NCBI GenBank assembly: GCA_028871795.1
Contig: JAGWMG010000004.1
Coordinates: 62,001-126,000, forward strand
Reading direction: 5' to 3'
DNA from: Alphaproteobacteria bacterium
GTDB lineage: Bacteria > Pseudomonadota > Alphaproteobacteria > Micropepsales > Micropepsaceae
Length of the DNA stretch: 64,000 nt
Position numbers and translations under genes: made by a program. Positions 17,950-27,989 of the stretch are shown here, in pieces. The stretch's first letter is position 1. Every line of letters begins with the position of its first letter. A model generated the notes under the pieces. That model was not told the DNA's origin. It made no database searches and saw only the letters and a program-made list of their open reading frames with translations.

Positions 17950-17977
17950 GGCCCGTGCGCTCTCAAGCGCGCGGGCC
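17950..17977 (+). terminator. GC-rich hairpin between porin and first pstS
   Basis: GGCCCGTGCGC pairs with GCGCGCGGGCC across a TCTCAA loop with a single G-T pair. No T-run follows, so it could be a factor-dependent terminator or an mRNA stability element that sets the ratio of porin to PstS. Confidence 0.5.
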
Positions 17978-18057
17978 GCCCGGACACGGCATCAAATGCA
18001 GAAGCCACTTACTTTGCGCATTCGATTTTCCGAATGCCGATCTAGGAAGGAAAGCAG

Positions 18058-19089
18058 ATGAAGAAGTCCTTTAAGACACTGATTACGACGGTTGCGGGCA
18101 CCGCGGCGGCGGCCGTCATCGCCACCAGCGCGATGGCCGTCAATCTGAACGGCGCCGGCGGCACCGCGATCTATCCGGTGCTCGGGCTTTGGGCGCAGCA
18201 CTATCAGCAGAAAACTGGAAACCAGATCAACTACCAGGCGATCGGCTCCGGCGGCGGCATCCAGCAGATCGAAGCCAAGACCGTGGATTTCGCGAATTCA
18301 GACAAGCCGCTGTTGCACGCCGATCTTGTCAAGAACAACCTTATGCAGTTCCCGCAAGTGATTATCTCGATCGTGCCCGTCGTGCATCTCCCGGGCATCA
18401 GAGCGGGCGAACTCGTGATCGACGGCCCGACACTTGCAGACATCTATCTCGGCAAGATCACCAAGTGGAACGATCCGGCGCTCCGGAAGCTCAACCCGAA
18501 GGCGCCGCTGCCGAATATGGCGATCCTCACCGTCCACCGCTCCGACGGATCGGGCACGACCTTCAACTTTACGAACTATCTCGGGAAAGTGAGCCCGGAA
18601 TGGAAGAGCACGGTGGGTTCCGACACCTCCGTTTCCTGGCCGAACGGTATCGGCGGAAAGGGTAACGCGGGCGTCGCGGGCAGCGTGCAGCAGACCGTCG
18701 GTTCGATCGGTTATGTCGAGTACGCCTATGCGAGCCAGAACCATCTGTCTCACATGGACATGATCAACGCAGCCGGCGCCCGCGTTAAGCCGACGATGGA
18801 AGCGTTCCAGACGGCGGCGGCCAATGCCGACTTCACCAAGGTGCAGGATTTCTACCTCATCCTCACCGATCAGCCGGGCGCCGGCAGTTGGCCGATCACG
18901 GCGGCGACCTACATGCTGATGCGGAAAGATTATCCGGCCGCCAGGAACCACGACGTTCTCGTGTTCCTCGACTGGGCGCTGAAGGGCGGCCAGGCGGACT
19001 CCAAGAAGCTCGACTATGTGCCGTTCCCGGATGCGGTCGTGAAGCAGATCGAAGAGTCATGGACGAGCGAACTCCACGCTTGGCCGTAG
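18058..19089 (+). CDS. pstS: Phosphate ABC transporter substrate-binding protein PstS, diverged copy
   Basis: The 343-aa periplasmic protein has a signal peptide (about residues 1-28) and the PstS fold. It keeps GSGGGIQQI, the binding-site segment HRSDGSGTTFNF and the WPNGIGGKGNAGVAG and GYVEYAYA blocks. Compared with the second copy, the first phosphate-contacting loop reads GAGGTAIYPV instead of GAGATFPYPI, and the next reads ANSDKPL instead of GASDAPL. An aromatic contact is lost. A purine-rich AGGAAGGAAAGC precedes the ATG. No pstC, pstA or pstB is adjacent. It may bind phosphate with altered affinity or a different oxyanion. Confidence 0.9.
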   Translation: MKKSFKTLITTVAGTAAAAVIATSAMAVNLNGAGGTAIYPVLGLWAQHYQQKTGNQINYQAIGSGGGIQQIEAKTVDFANSDKPLLHADLVKNNLMQFPQVIISIVPVVHLPGIRAGELVIDGPTLADIYLGKITKWNDPALRKLNPKAPLPNMAILTVHRSDGSGTTFNFTNYLGKVSPEWKSTVGSDTSVSWPNGIGGKGNAGVAGSVQQTVGSIGYVEYAYASQNHLSHMDMINAAGARVKPTMEAFQTAAANADFTKVQDFYLILTDQPGAGSWPITAATYMLMRKDYPAARNHDVLVFLDWALKGGQADSKKLDYVPFPDAVVKQIEESWTSELHAWP

Positions 19090-19120
19090 ACAATCCTCCA
19101 TAATAAATGTGCTATGAGCA

Positions 19121-19151
19121 GCGTCCGGCGGGATCAGGTCCCGCCGGACGC
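19121..19151 (+). terminator. 13-bp perfect hairpin between the two pstS genes
   Basis: GCGTCCGGCGGGA and TCCCGCCGGACGC pair perfectly around TCAGG, followed by TTGTCT. It is probably an intrinsic or partial terminator, or a 3'-end stabiliser for the first pstS transcript. Confidence 0.65.
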
Positions 19152-19189
19152 TTGTCTCTGGGGAAAGTTCCTATCGGAGGGTCGTTGAC

Positions 19190-20218
19190 ATGCAGGGATT
19201 GAAAGCTCTCGTTGCCGCGGTCGCAGCGGCTGTCTTGGTTGCGTCCGGCTCATTCGCCGCCACGATCTCGGGCGCCGGCGCGACGTTCCCATACCCGATC
19301 TACGCCAAATGGGCGGGCGCCTACCAAGGCGTGAGCGGCGTCGGTCTCAACTACGCGTCCATCGGCTCCGGCGGCGGCATCGCGCAGATCAAGGCGAAGA
19401 CCGTCACGTTCGGCGCATCCGACGCTCCGTTGAAGCCGGCCGACTTGAACAAGTTCGGTCTGGCCCAGTTCCCGACGGTCATCGGCGGTATCGTGCCGAT
19501 CGTGAATCTTCGCGGCGTTGCCGCGGGACAACTTGTTCTCAACGGCCCCACACTCGCCAACATCTTCCTCGGCAAGATCACAAACTGGAGCGATGCGGCC
19601 ATCAGGGCGCTCAATCCGGGCGTCGCCCTTCCCAACCAGGCGATCACCGTCGTGCATCGTGCCGACGCCTCGGGCACCACCTTTGTCTTCACGACCTATC
19701 TGTCACGGGTCAGCGGCGAGTGGAAAACCAACGTCGGCGCAAACACGGCAGTCGATTGGCCGCTCGGCCTCGGCGCCAAGGGCAATGAAGGCGTCGCGGG
19801 CAACGTCGCCCAGACGTCCGGTTCGATCGGCTATGTCGAATATGCATACGCCAAGGTGAACCACCTCAAGCATACGCGGATGATCAACAAGGACGGCAAG
19901 CCGGTCGTCCCGAACGCCGATACCTTCAAGGCGGCTGCGGCGTACGCGGATTGGGCCCATGCGGCGAGCCAAGGATTCTACATCGTCATCGTCGATCAAC
20001 CGGGCGCCAACGCTTGGCCGATCACGGCGACGACCTACATCCTGGTCTACAAGCAACCGAGCAATCCCGCGGATACGGCCGAAGTCCTCAGGTTCTTCAA
20101 GTGGTCGTACGCCAAAGGCGGCGGCATGGCGCTGAGCCTCGATTACGTGCCTCTGCCGGCCAACGCCGTGCAGGCGATCGAGGCGAGCTGGAAACAGATC
20201 AAAGTCCCAGGAATGTAA
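19190..20218 (+). CDS. pstS: Phosphate ABC transporter substrate-binding protein PstS, canonical copy
   Basis: The 342-aa protein has a signal peptide cleaved near SFAA and all standard PstS motifs: ISGAGATFPYPIYAKW, IGSGGGIAQI, FGASDAPL, the ligand segment HRADASGTTFVF, and WPLGLGAKGNEGVAG. It delivers phosphate to a PstCAB permease that is not encoded in the window. The start ATG has a GGAGG motif (ATCGGAGGG) about 8 bases upstream. It follows the diverged copy and is closed by a strong terminator. Confidence 0.95.
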   Translation: MQGLKALVAAVAAAVLVASGSFAATISGAGATFPYPIYAKWAGAYQGVSGVGLNYASIGSGGGIAQIKAKTVTFGASDAPLKPADLNKFGLAQFPTVIGGIVPIVNLRGVAAGQLVLNGPTLANIFLGKITNWSDAAIRALNPGVALPNQAITVVHRADASGTTFVFTTYLSRVSGEWKTNVGANTAVDWPLGLGAKGNEGVAGNVAQTSGSIGYVEYAYAKVNHLKHTRMINKDGKPVVPNADTFKAAAAYADWAHAASQGFYIVIVDQPGANAWPITATTYILVYKQPSNPADTAEVLRFFKWSYAKGGGMALSLDYVPLPANAVQAIEASWKQIKVPGM

Positions 20219-20244
20219 CCTTCCCAAAGAAGCGACGGGCGACA

Positions 20245-20271
20245 GGGGCGGCTATTGGCCGCCCCTTTTTT
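20245..20271 (+). terminator. Rho-independent terminator after the second pstS
   Basis: GGGGCGGC and GCCGCCCC form an 8-bp GC stem around TATTG, followed by six T. It ends the porin-pstS-pstS block. Confidence 0.92.
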
Positions 20272-20333
20272 GGCACAATTTTCGGAATTCAAGCCATAAC
20301 GGAGAAGCTAACAATCGTTATTATCTTGCACGT

Positions 20334-20383
20334 TATCATATGGGTGACTATGTTATAGCAGCTTACGAAACTCATATGAGTTT
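20334..20383 (+). promoter_or_regulatory. Probable MarR operator pair upstream of the efflux operon
   Basis: AAACTCATATGAGTTT is a perfect 16-base palindrome ending eight bases before the MarR start codon. A second related site, TATCATATGGGTGA, lies about 35 bases upstream and shares the CATATG core and right half. The region is much more AT-rich than its surroundings. Position and symmetry fit autoregulation by the adjacent MarR protein. Confidence 0.65.
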
Positions 20384-20391
20384 AGATCGCA

Positions 20392-20856
20392 ATGCAACCA
20401 TTTGATTATGATCTTCTTTCTGTCCTTCATGACGTCGCACGGCTGATGCGCACGCGATTCGACCGCTATGCTCGCGCCTACGGGATGACGCGCGCGCAGG
20501 GGCTCATCCTGCTGCGTCTGAAAGTCCAGCCAGGTCTATCGCAGAACGAACTGGCGGCCATTTGCGAGGTCGAGCCGATGACGGTGGCGCGCCTGATAGA
20601 TCGCCTGGAGGCCAACGGCTACGTCAAACGCTGCGACGATCCCAACGACAGACGCATCCACCGGCTGAAACTGCTGCCGGCAGCCGAGCCGATCCTGGCC
20701 GAAATCGCGCGGTACAAGAATCAAATCCGCGACGACCTCGCGCAAGGCCTGGACCCCGCGGATTGGGCGGCGGCGGCGAAAGTCCTTTACCACATCAAAG
20801 ACAAGCTGACGGCCGACGTCGCGGCCGAAGAGCCGCCCGCCGCGGTTGGAGAATAA
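20392..20856 (+). CDS. MarR-family transcriptional regulator of the emrAB-like operon
   Basis: The 154-aa protein carries a MarR winged helix: RMTRAQGLILLRLKVQPGLSQNELAAICEVEPMTVARLIDRLEANGYVKRCDDPNDRRIHRLKL, including the wing Asp-Arg pair. N- and C-terminal helices form the dimer interface. It is the first gene of an operon with EmrA and EmrB and has palindromic sites in its own promoter. It most likely represses the pump until an inducing toxic compound binds. Confidence 0.93.
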   Translation: MQPFDYDLLSVLHDVARLMRTRFDRYARAYGMTRAQGLILLRLKVQPGLSQNELAAICEVEPMTVARLIDRLEANGYVKRCDDPNDRRIHRLKLLPAAEPILAEIARYKNQIRDDLAQGLDPADWAAAAKVLYHIKDKLTADVAAEEPPAAVGE

Positions 20857-20860
20857 GTCC

Positions 20861-22009
20861 ATGAATGCCATCTCAAGCCACGCAGCCGGCTCTGCCTACA
20901 CCGGTGCCGTTCACGGCCACGCCACGCGTATCCGCGGCTGGCTCGGCGAATTGTGGGCCGACAAGGCGCGGCTGCGCCGTGTCGCCATGATCTCGGGCGT
21001 CTCCGGTGTTGCGTTGGTTGCGCTGGCCCTGTGGCTGACCGGCGACCGCTATACCGGCACCGACGACGCCTATGTCCAGGCCGCCAAGCTGATGGTGACG
21101 ACCGACGTCTCCGGCCTGGTCAAGACCGTGGACGTCGTCCAGAGCCAGCACGTGAAAAAAGGACAAGTGCTGTTCCAAATCGATCCCAGGCCGTTCCAGA
21201 TCGCGGTAGACAACGCCAAGGCGGCGCTCGATCAAAACGTCCTCGATGTGGAGTCGATGAAGGCGACCTATCAGGGCATGCTCGGTCAGACCGCGGCGCA
21301 ACGAGCGCAGGTCCAGTGGGCCCAGATCACCTACAAACGCGACCTGGCGCTGGCGAGCGCCAATGCCATCGCGCCAGCCACGCTCGATCAGGCGCGTACG
21401 GCACTGCAATCGGCGCAGGCGACGCTGGTTTCCCTCCAGCAGAACGCGCAGACGCAACTCGCCAAGCTGAACGGCAACGCAAACCTGCCGCCGCAGCAGG
21501 CGCCGCAGTACCTGCAGGCGCAAGCCGCGCTCGAAGAGGCGCAACGCCAGCTCAGCCACACGGTTGTGCGCGCGCCGTTCGAAGGCGACGTCACGGAGGT
21601 CGATTCGCTGCAGCCGGGGACGCTTGTGATTTCGGCGATGGCGGCATTCACCACCACCAGTGCGGTCGGGCTGGTTTCGACCAGCGACGTCTGGGTGCAG
21701 GCCAACATGAAGGAAACCGACCTGACGCACGTGGCGACCGGCGATCCGGTATCGATAACCATCGATACCTTTCCGGGTCACACCTGGCAGGGCCATATCG
21801 ATGCCGTGAGCCGGGCGAGCGATACCGCTTTCTCGGCCCTGCCGTCCGAGAACGCCAGCAGCAACTGGGTCAAGGTGGTTCAGCGCATTCCCGTGCGCGT
21901 GAAGCTCGACCTGCAGCCGGGCGACCCGCCGCTGCGCGCCGGCATGAGCGCGGTCGTCACCATCGATACGCATCACCGCCGCTGGTACCGGCTGCTGTTC
22001 GGACAGTAG
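20861..22009 (+). CDS. emrA: EmrA-type membrane fusion protein (HlyD family)
   Basis: It spans the inner membrane once (near residues 38-60, VALVALALWLTGDRY) and bridges the periplasm to an outer-membrane channel. Family segments are GTDDAYVQAAKLMVTTDVSGLV, the lipoyl-like half HVKKGQVLFQIDPRPFQIAV, a long coiled hairpin rich in Gln and Ala, and the second half LSHTVVRAPFEGDVTEV. The ATG at 20861 follows GGAG at a good distance; the TTG at 20846 lies inside marR. It precedes emrB by 11 bases. Confidence 0.93.
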   Translation: MNAISSHAAGSAYTGAVHGHATRIRGWLGELWADKARLRRVAMISGVSGVALVALALWLTGDRYTGTDDAYVQAAKLMVTTDVSGLVKTVDVVQSQHVKKGQVLFQIDPRPFQIAVDNAKAALDQNVLDVESMKATYQGMLGQTAAQRAQVQWAQITYKRDLALASANAIAPATLDQARTALQSAQATLVSLQQNAQTQLAKLNGNANLPPQQAPQYLQAQAALEEAQRQLSHTVVRAPFEGDVTEVDSLQPGTLVISAMAAFTTTSAVGLVSTSDVWVQANMKETDLTHVATGDPVSITIDTFPGHTWQGHIDAVSRASDTAFSALPSENASSNWVKVVQRIPVRVKLDLQPGDPPLRAGMSAVVTIDTHHRRWYRLLFGQ

Positions 22010-22020
22010 CGGCGCCGCGC

Positions 22021-23598
22021 ATGACCGCCGCAGCAGAGACCTACACGCACGAGCACTACGACAGCAAGTTCGAGCTGATGGTCGTGGTGATGTGCTCGAT
22101 GGCGGGCGTGCTGATGCAGGCGCTCGACACCACCATCGCCAACGTCGCCCTGCCGAACATGATGGGCGATATGTCGGCCTCGCGCGAGCAGATCACCTGG
22201 GTGCTGACTTCCTATATCGTCGCCGCGGCGGTGATGACGGCGCCGGTCGGCTGGGTGGCCGCGCGTTTCGGCAAGAAGAACATCCTGATCGTTTCGATGG
22301 TGGGCTTCACCGTCACCTCGATGCTGTGCGGGGCGGCTCAAGGCCTGACCGAGATGGTCGTCTTCCGTCTGCTGCAGGGCGTGTTCGGCGCGGCGCTGGC
22401 GCCCTTGTCGCAGTCGGTGATGCTCGACCTCTATCCGCCCGAGAAGCGCGGCCAGATCATGGCGATCTGGGGCATGGGCATCATGCTGGGTCCGATCCTG
22501 GGTCCGACGCTTGGCGGCTACCTCACCGATACGTATAGCTGGCGCTGGGTCTTCTACGTCAACGTGCCGTTCGGTCTGGCGGCGACCGTCGGTCTCTGGC
22601 TGTTCTTCAAGGACACCGTGCGCAACGCCGCGCTGCGGTTCGATTTCTTCGGCTTCGCCGTCATGGCGCTGGGGGTGGGCGCCTTGCAGCTCATGCTCGA
22701 CCGCGGAACCACCAAGGACTGGTTCTCGTCGACCGAGATCGTCCTCGAATGCACGGTTGCGGCTCTGGGTTTCTACCTCTTCGCCGTGCATATGTTCACG
22801 GCCAAGAGCACCTTCATCCAGCGGGGCATCTTCGCCGACAGGAACTTCGTCACCGCGCAGCTCGTGATGTTCATGGTGGGCGCCATGCTGTTGGCGAGCA
22901 CGGCTCTGATGCCTCCGTATCTGCAAACGCTCGGCGGTCACACGGTGACGGAAGCCGGGCTACTGCTGGGGCCGCGCGGCCTGGGCACGATGGTGGCCAT
23001 GGTGCTGGTCGGCAGAGTGTCGAACCATATCGACCCGCGTCTGCTGATGACCGTCGGCACCGCGGCGGTGGCCTGGTCGCTTTGGGACATGTCGGGCTGG
23101 ACGCCGTCTATCGACGATAGCCGCCTGCTGTTCACGACGATCGTCCAGGGCTTCGGCGTGGGCATGGTTTTCGTGCCGCTCAATCTCGTCGCCTTCGCCA
23201 CGCTGCCGGGCCAATACCGCACGGACGGCACCGCCGTCATGAATCTCGTGCGCAACGTCGGTAGCGCCATCGGCATCTCGGTCACCACGACGCTGCTGAG
23301 CAACAGCATGCAGGCGATCCATTCCCAGCTGACCGCCTTCGCCACGCCGTTCAACCGCGCCTTCGCCATCAACGCGCCGTCCATGCTCTACAACCTGGGC
23401 CTGCCGAGCGGACGCGCCATGCTCGATGGCGCAATCCAGATACGCGCCGCCATCGAAGCTTATGCCAACGATTTCCTGTTCATGTTCTACGTCTCGCTGA
23501 TAACATTTCCGATCATCTGGCTGCTGCGCCGTCCGGCGTATTCCAGCAGCGGATACGCAAATGGGAACGGGCAGAAGAAGGCGGAGGGTGCGGAATAA
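22021..23598 (+). CDS. emrB: EmrB-type drug efflux transporter (MFS, DHA2 family)
   Basis: The 525-aa protein has about 14 membrane helices and the DHA2 markers: LDTTIANVALPNMMGDM in the first helix, WVLTSYIVAAAVMTAPVGWVAARFGKK (motif A), and GPILGPTLGGYLTDTYSWRWVFYVNVPFGL (motif C region). It exports hydrophobic drugs or toxic acids in exchange for protons with EmrA. The start is the ATG at 22021; the ORF-track frame runs out of frame through emrA upstream. It ends overlapping the next ATG by one base. Confidence 0.94.
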   Translation: MTAAAETYTHEHYDSKFELMVVVMCSMAGVLMQALDTTIANVALPNMMGDMSASREQITWVLTSYIVAAAVMTAPVGWVAARFGKKNILIVSMVGFTVTSMLCGAAQGLTEMVVFRLLQGVFGAALAPLSQSVMLDLYPPEKRGQIMAIWGMGIMLGPILGPTLGGYLTDTYSWRWVFYVNVPFGLAATVGLWLFFKDTVRNAALRFDFFGFAVMALGVGALQLMLDRGTTKDWFSSTEIVLECTVAALGFYLFAVHMFTAKSTFIQRGIFADRNFVTAQLVMFMVGAMLLASTALMPPYLQTLGGHTVTEAGLLLGPRGLGTMVAMVLVGRVSNHIDPRLLMTVGTAAVAWSLWDMSGWTPSIDDSRLLFTTIVQGFGVGMVFVPLNLVAFATLPGQYRTDGTAVMNLVRNVGSAIGISVTTTLLSNSMQAIHSQLTAFATPFNRAFAINAPSMLYNLGLPSGRAMLDGAIQIRAAIEAYANDFLFMFYVSLITFPIIWLLRRPAYSSSGYANGNGQKKAEGAE

Positions 23599-24479
23599 TG
23601 CAAACGGCATTCATCGGTTTAGGCGTGATGGGTTATCCGATGGCGGGCCATCTGGCCCGCGCCGGACACGACGTGACGGTCTATAACCGCACCCCGGACA
23701 AGGCGGAACGCTGGACCCGCGAACATGGCGGACGCTCGGCGGCCACGCCCGCGGAAGCGGCCGCAAGCGCGGACATCGTCCTGGCCTGCGTCGGCCGCGA
23801 CGCGGACGTGCGCGCCGTCACGCTGGGCGAGGGCGGAGCCTTCGCCGCGATGAAGAAGGGCGCGGTCTTCGTGGACCACACGACGGCGTCGGCGACCATC
23901 GCGCGCGAGCTTGGCCAAACGGCGGCGGCGCACGGCTTCGGGTTCGTCGACGCGCCGGTGTCGGGCGGCGAGGCGGGCGCGAAGAACGGCCAGCTCGCGA
24001 TCATGTGCGGCGGCAGCGAAACCGATTATGCCAAAGTCGAGATCGTGATCGCCGCCTATGCAAAACAATGCCGCCGGCTGGGTCCGGTAGGCGCGGGCCA
24101 GCTCACCAAGATGGTCAACCAGATCTGTCTTGCCGGGATGATCGAGGCGCTGTCCGAAGGGCTGAACTTCGCGCGTGCGGCGGGCCTCGATCCGCAGGCG
24201 GTCGTGGACGTCATCTCCAAGGGCGCCGCCCAATCGTGGCAGATGGACAACCGTCACAAGACCATGCTGGCGGGGCATTACGATCACGGTTTCGCGGTGG
24301 AATGGATGCGCAAGGACCTGGGCATCTGCTTCGACGAGGCGGCGCGCAACGGCGCGCAGCTGCCGGCGACCAAACTGGTCGACGGCTATTATGCCGAAGT
24401 CGAAGCGATGGGCGGCAAGCGCTGGGACACCTCCAGTCTGTTCGCGCGGCTCGAGGCGCAGCGCAAGGGCAAGCATTGA
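23598..24479 (+). CDS. NAD(P)-dependent beta-hydroxyacid dehydrogenase (3-hydroxyisobutyrate dehydrogenase family)
   Basis: The 293-aa enzyme has an N-terminal Rossmann fold (FIGLGVMGYPMAGHLARAGHDVTVYNRT, favouring NADP by the NRT tail). The substrate segment is FVDAPVSGGEAGAKNGQLAIMCGG, with the catalytic Lys in GAGQLTKMVNQ. Relatives oxidise or reduce 3-hydroxyisobutyrate, tartronate semialdehyde or succinic semialdehyde. Its start overlaps the emrB stop and its stop overlaps the TetR start, so it is part of the efflux operon. This hints that the pump exports or the operon detoxifies a related aldehyde or acid. The substrate is unknown. Confidence 0.88.
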   Translation: MQTAFIGLGVMGYPMAGHLARAGHDVTVYNRTPDKAERWTREHGGRSAATPAEAAASADIVLACVGRDADVRAVTLGEGGAFAAMKKGAVFVDHTTASATIARELGQTAAAHGFGFVDAPVSGGEAGAKNGQLAIMCGGSETDYAKVEIVIAAYAKQCRRLGPVGAGQLTKMVNQICLAGMIEALSEGLNFARAAGLDPQAVVDVISKGAAQSWQMDNRHKTMLAGHYDHGFAVEWMRKDLGICFDEAARNGAQLPATKLVDGYYAEVEAMGGKRWDTSSLFARLEAQRKGKH

Positions 24480-25057
24480 TGGACGCCAAACGCTCCTATC
24501 ATCACGGCGATCTGAGGAACGCGCTGCTCGATGCCGCGCGCGCCATCCTCGAAGAGGAGTCCCTGGCGGCGCTGAGTCTGCGCGCCGTGGCGCGCCGCGC
24601 CGGCGTCAGCCATGCCGCTCCCTACCGACATTTCCCCAACCACGAAGCCCTGCTGGCGGAACTCGCCATCGAAGGCTTCGCCGAACTGCGGGCCGAGATT
24701 GTCGCGGCGGCGGCGGTGCTCGGCGCGGAATCCGACCGCATCACCAAGATCGGCGCGGCCTACATGCGTTTCGTGGCGCGCCGCCCGGCGCTGACGCGGC
24801 TGATGTTCGGCCCGCAGCTTCCCAACCGCGACGCCTTCCCTGCGCTGGGCGAAGCCGCCGACGCGGTCGGCGTCGAGATCGGCAAGGCGCTGCACGATTC
24901 CGCGCTGGGGCTGGCGGTGTGGGCGGCGGTGCACGGACTGGCCATGCTCATCCTGGAGAACGTCATCGACCTCGGCCAGCGGCGCTCGGGCCTCGACGTG
25001 CTGCCCTCGCGGGCGGAAATCCTGCTGCGCAGCCTGTTCGCGGTGACGCGGGAGTAG
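24479..25057 (+). CDS. TetR-family transcriptional regulator
   Basis: The 192-aa protein has the TetR N-terminus: YHHGDLRNALLDAARAILEEESLAALSLRAVARRAGVSHAAPYRHFPNHEALLAELA. A C-terminal WHG-type ligand domain (LAVWAAVHGLAMLILENVIDL) follows. ATG overlaps the stop of the dehydrogenase gene. It is the last gene of an operon that begins with a MarR regulator, so the unit is probably under dual control. Confidence 0.92.
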   Translation: MDAKRSYHHGDLRNALLDAARAILEEESLAALSLRAVARRAGVSHAAPYRHFPNHEALLAELAIEGFAELRAEIVAAAAVLGAESDRITKIGAAYMRFVARRPALTRLMFGPQLPNRDAFPALGEAADAVGVEIGKALHDSALGLAVWAAVHGLAMLILENVIDLGQRRSGLDVLPSRAEILLRSLFAVTRE

Positions 25058-25474
25058 GGCGCTTCCCTTTCGCTTCACTACAAATCGTTTTTTTTCACTT
25101 CGTTTTCGGCAGAGTCCTCCCGCCCGACATCTGGGACTTTTTCAAAACGCACGCGAACGTTCCCTCCGTCTAAAACTCGTTCACGCTCGCTTTCGCCACT
25201 TCCCCCGCTTCGCGGGGGCGGAAAATATCGCGCATTACTTTCTTCCCCCGCATTGCGGGGGAAGTGCCGAGCGCATAGCGCGAGGCGAAGGGGGCGTCCG
25301 TTCGCAAATGTGCTGATGTAAGGGAAATGGTCGTTCGACCTTGTCGGTTCAAGGGGAGACTGGAAAAAATTATCGCTGCGAGTGCGCTCGAGTCGCAAAC
25401 CGCCGACCGGCAAGGTTCAAGGGGAGTTCGCGACGGCCATGCGCGCGCGGATGCGAGCGGCGGTGGCCGCACTT
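25058..25474. other. 417-base gap holding only repeat-like hairpins
   Basis: No credible gene is seen. After a T-rich stretch come two CCCCCGC...GCGGGGG hairpins (annotated separately) and a pair of GGTTCAAGGGGAG direct repeats around 25347 and 25415. It looks like dispersed repeat debris between two convergent genes. Confidence 0.6.
25202..25264. repeat. Pair of GC-rich inverted repeats
   Basis: CCCCCGC-TTC-GCGGGGG at 25202-25218 and CTTCCCCCGCA-T-TGCGGGGGAAG at 25242-25264 are separate near-perfect palindromes. A shorter relative (CCTCCCGCCTCGAGGGGGAGGCG) lies before ribD near 32660. They resemble small intergenic palindromic elements that recur through some alphaproteobacterial genomes. 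Confidence 0.6.
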
Positions 25475-27186
<1,712 letters not shown>

Positions 27187-27422
27187 CTATAGGCCATGCT
27201 TAACCCCCGGCAACGCCAAGATTGACGCGCCGCGAACGGCCTTCTGCGGCGCCGCGCAAAGGACTTAACGAATTGTTTGCCTCGAATGCCGAAGCCGCGT
27301 CCGCACTTTGCCGCTGCCGGGCATTTGCCTGGAGTTCTCCGACAGTTTTTACCCACTTTTAAGGACTGTGGCCTAGGCTTCCTGCACATAACAGGTGGGC
27401 CCCCGCAATAGGGGGAAAGACG

Positions 27423-27932
27423 ATGACGGCACTGGCAAAACCGCAGGAATCCGCGGCGCTCGAGAGCACGCGTACGCTCGGAAAGCATTACCTCGAAACG
27501 CTCAATCTGGTGGAGCGGCTGCATCGCCAGCTGCTCGACGTGATCAAGGACGAACTCGACCGGCGCGAGGAACGCGAGATCAACAGCGTGCAGGCATTGC
27601 TGCTGTTCAATGTCGGCGACCAGGAATTGAGCGCGGGCGAATTGCGTAGCCGCGGGCACTATCTCGGCTCGAACGTCTCCTACAATCTCAAGAAGCTCGT
27701 CGATCTCGGCTACATCCACCACGAACGCTCGGAAGTGGACCGCCGCTCGGTGCTGGTGCGCCTGACGCGCAAGGGGGAGTTCGTGCGCGACATGCTGCGC
27801 GAACTGTTCGCGCGCCATCTGGGCTCGCTGGAAGCGGTCGGCAACGTCACCTCCGAAGATCTGGACGGCCTCAACGGCAGCCTGAAACGGCTGGAGCGCT
27901 TCTGGATCGACCAGGTCCGCTTCCGCCTCTAA
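27423..27932 (+). CDS. LdtR-like MarR-family winged-helix regulator
   Basis: The 169-aa protein matches a conserved alphaproteobacterial MarR subfamily. It has an N-terminal helix (YLETLNLVERLHRQLLDVIKDEL), the helix-turn-helix INSVQALLLFNVGDQELSAGELRSRGHYLGSNVSYNLKKLVDLGYI, and the wing HERSEVDRRSVLVRLTRKG. LdtR in Rhizobiales controls an L,D-transpeptidase and stress tolerance; the same role here is inference. It is preceded by a 263-base region shared with divergent hemB and containing GGGGG before the ATG. Confidence 0.85.
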   Translation: MTALAKPQESAALESTRTLGKHYLETLNLVERLHRQLLDVIKDELDRREEREINSVQALLLFNVGDQELSAGELRSRGHYLGSNVSYNLKKLVDLGYIHHERSEVDRRSVLVRLTRKGEFVRDMLRELFARHLGSLEAVGNVTSEDLDGLNGSLKRLERFWIDQVRFRL

Positions 27933-27989
27933 AAGTCTGCCTCCGACTCGTGCCATGATCGCGGCGCAGCCCGCAGCCGGACGCGCGCC

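Noticed and set aside
25202-25264. A CRISPR-like array suggested by repeated GC palindromes.
   Set aside because: Only two unequal palindromes without regular spacers; no cas genes in the window.
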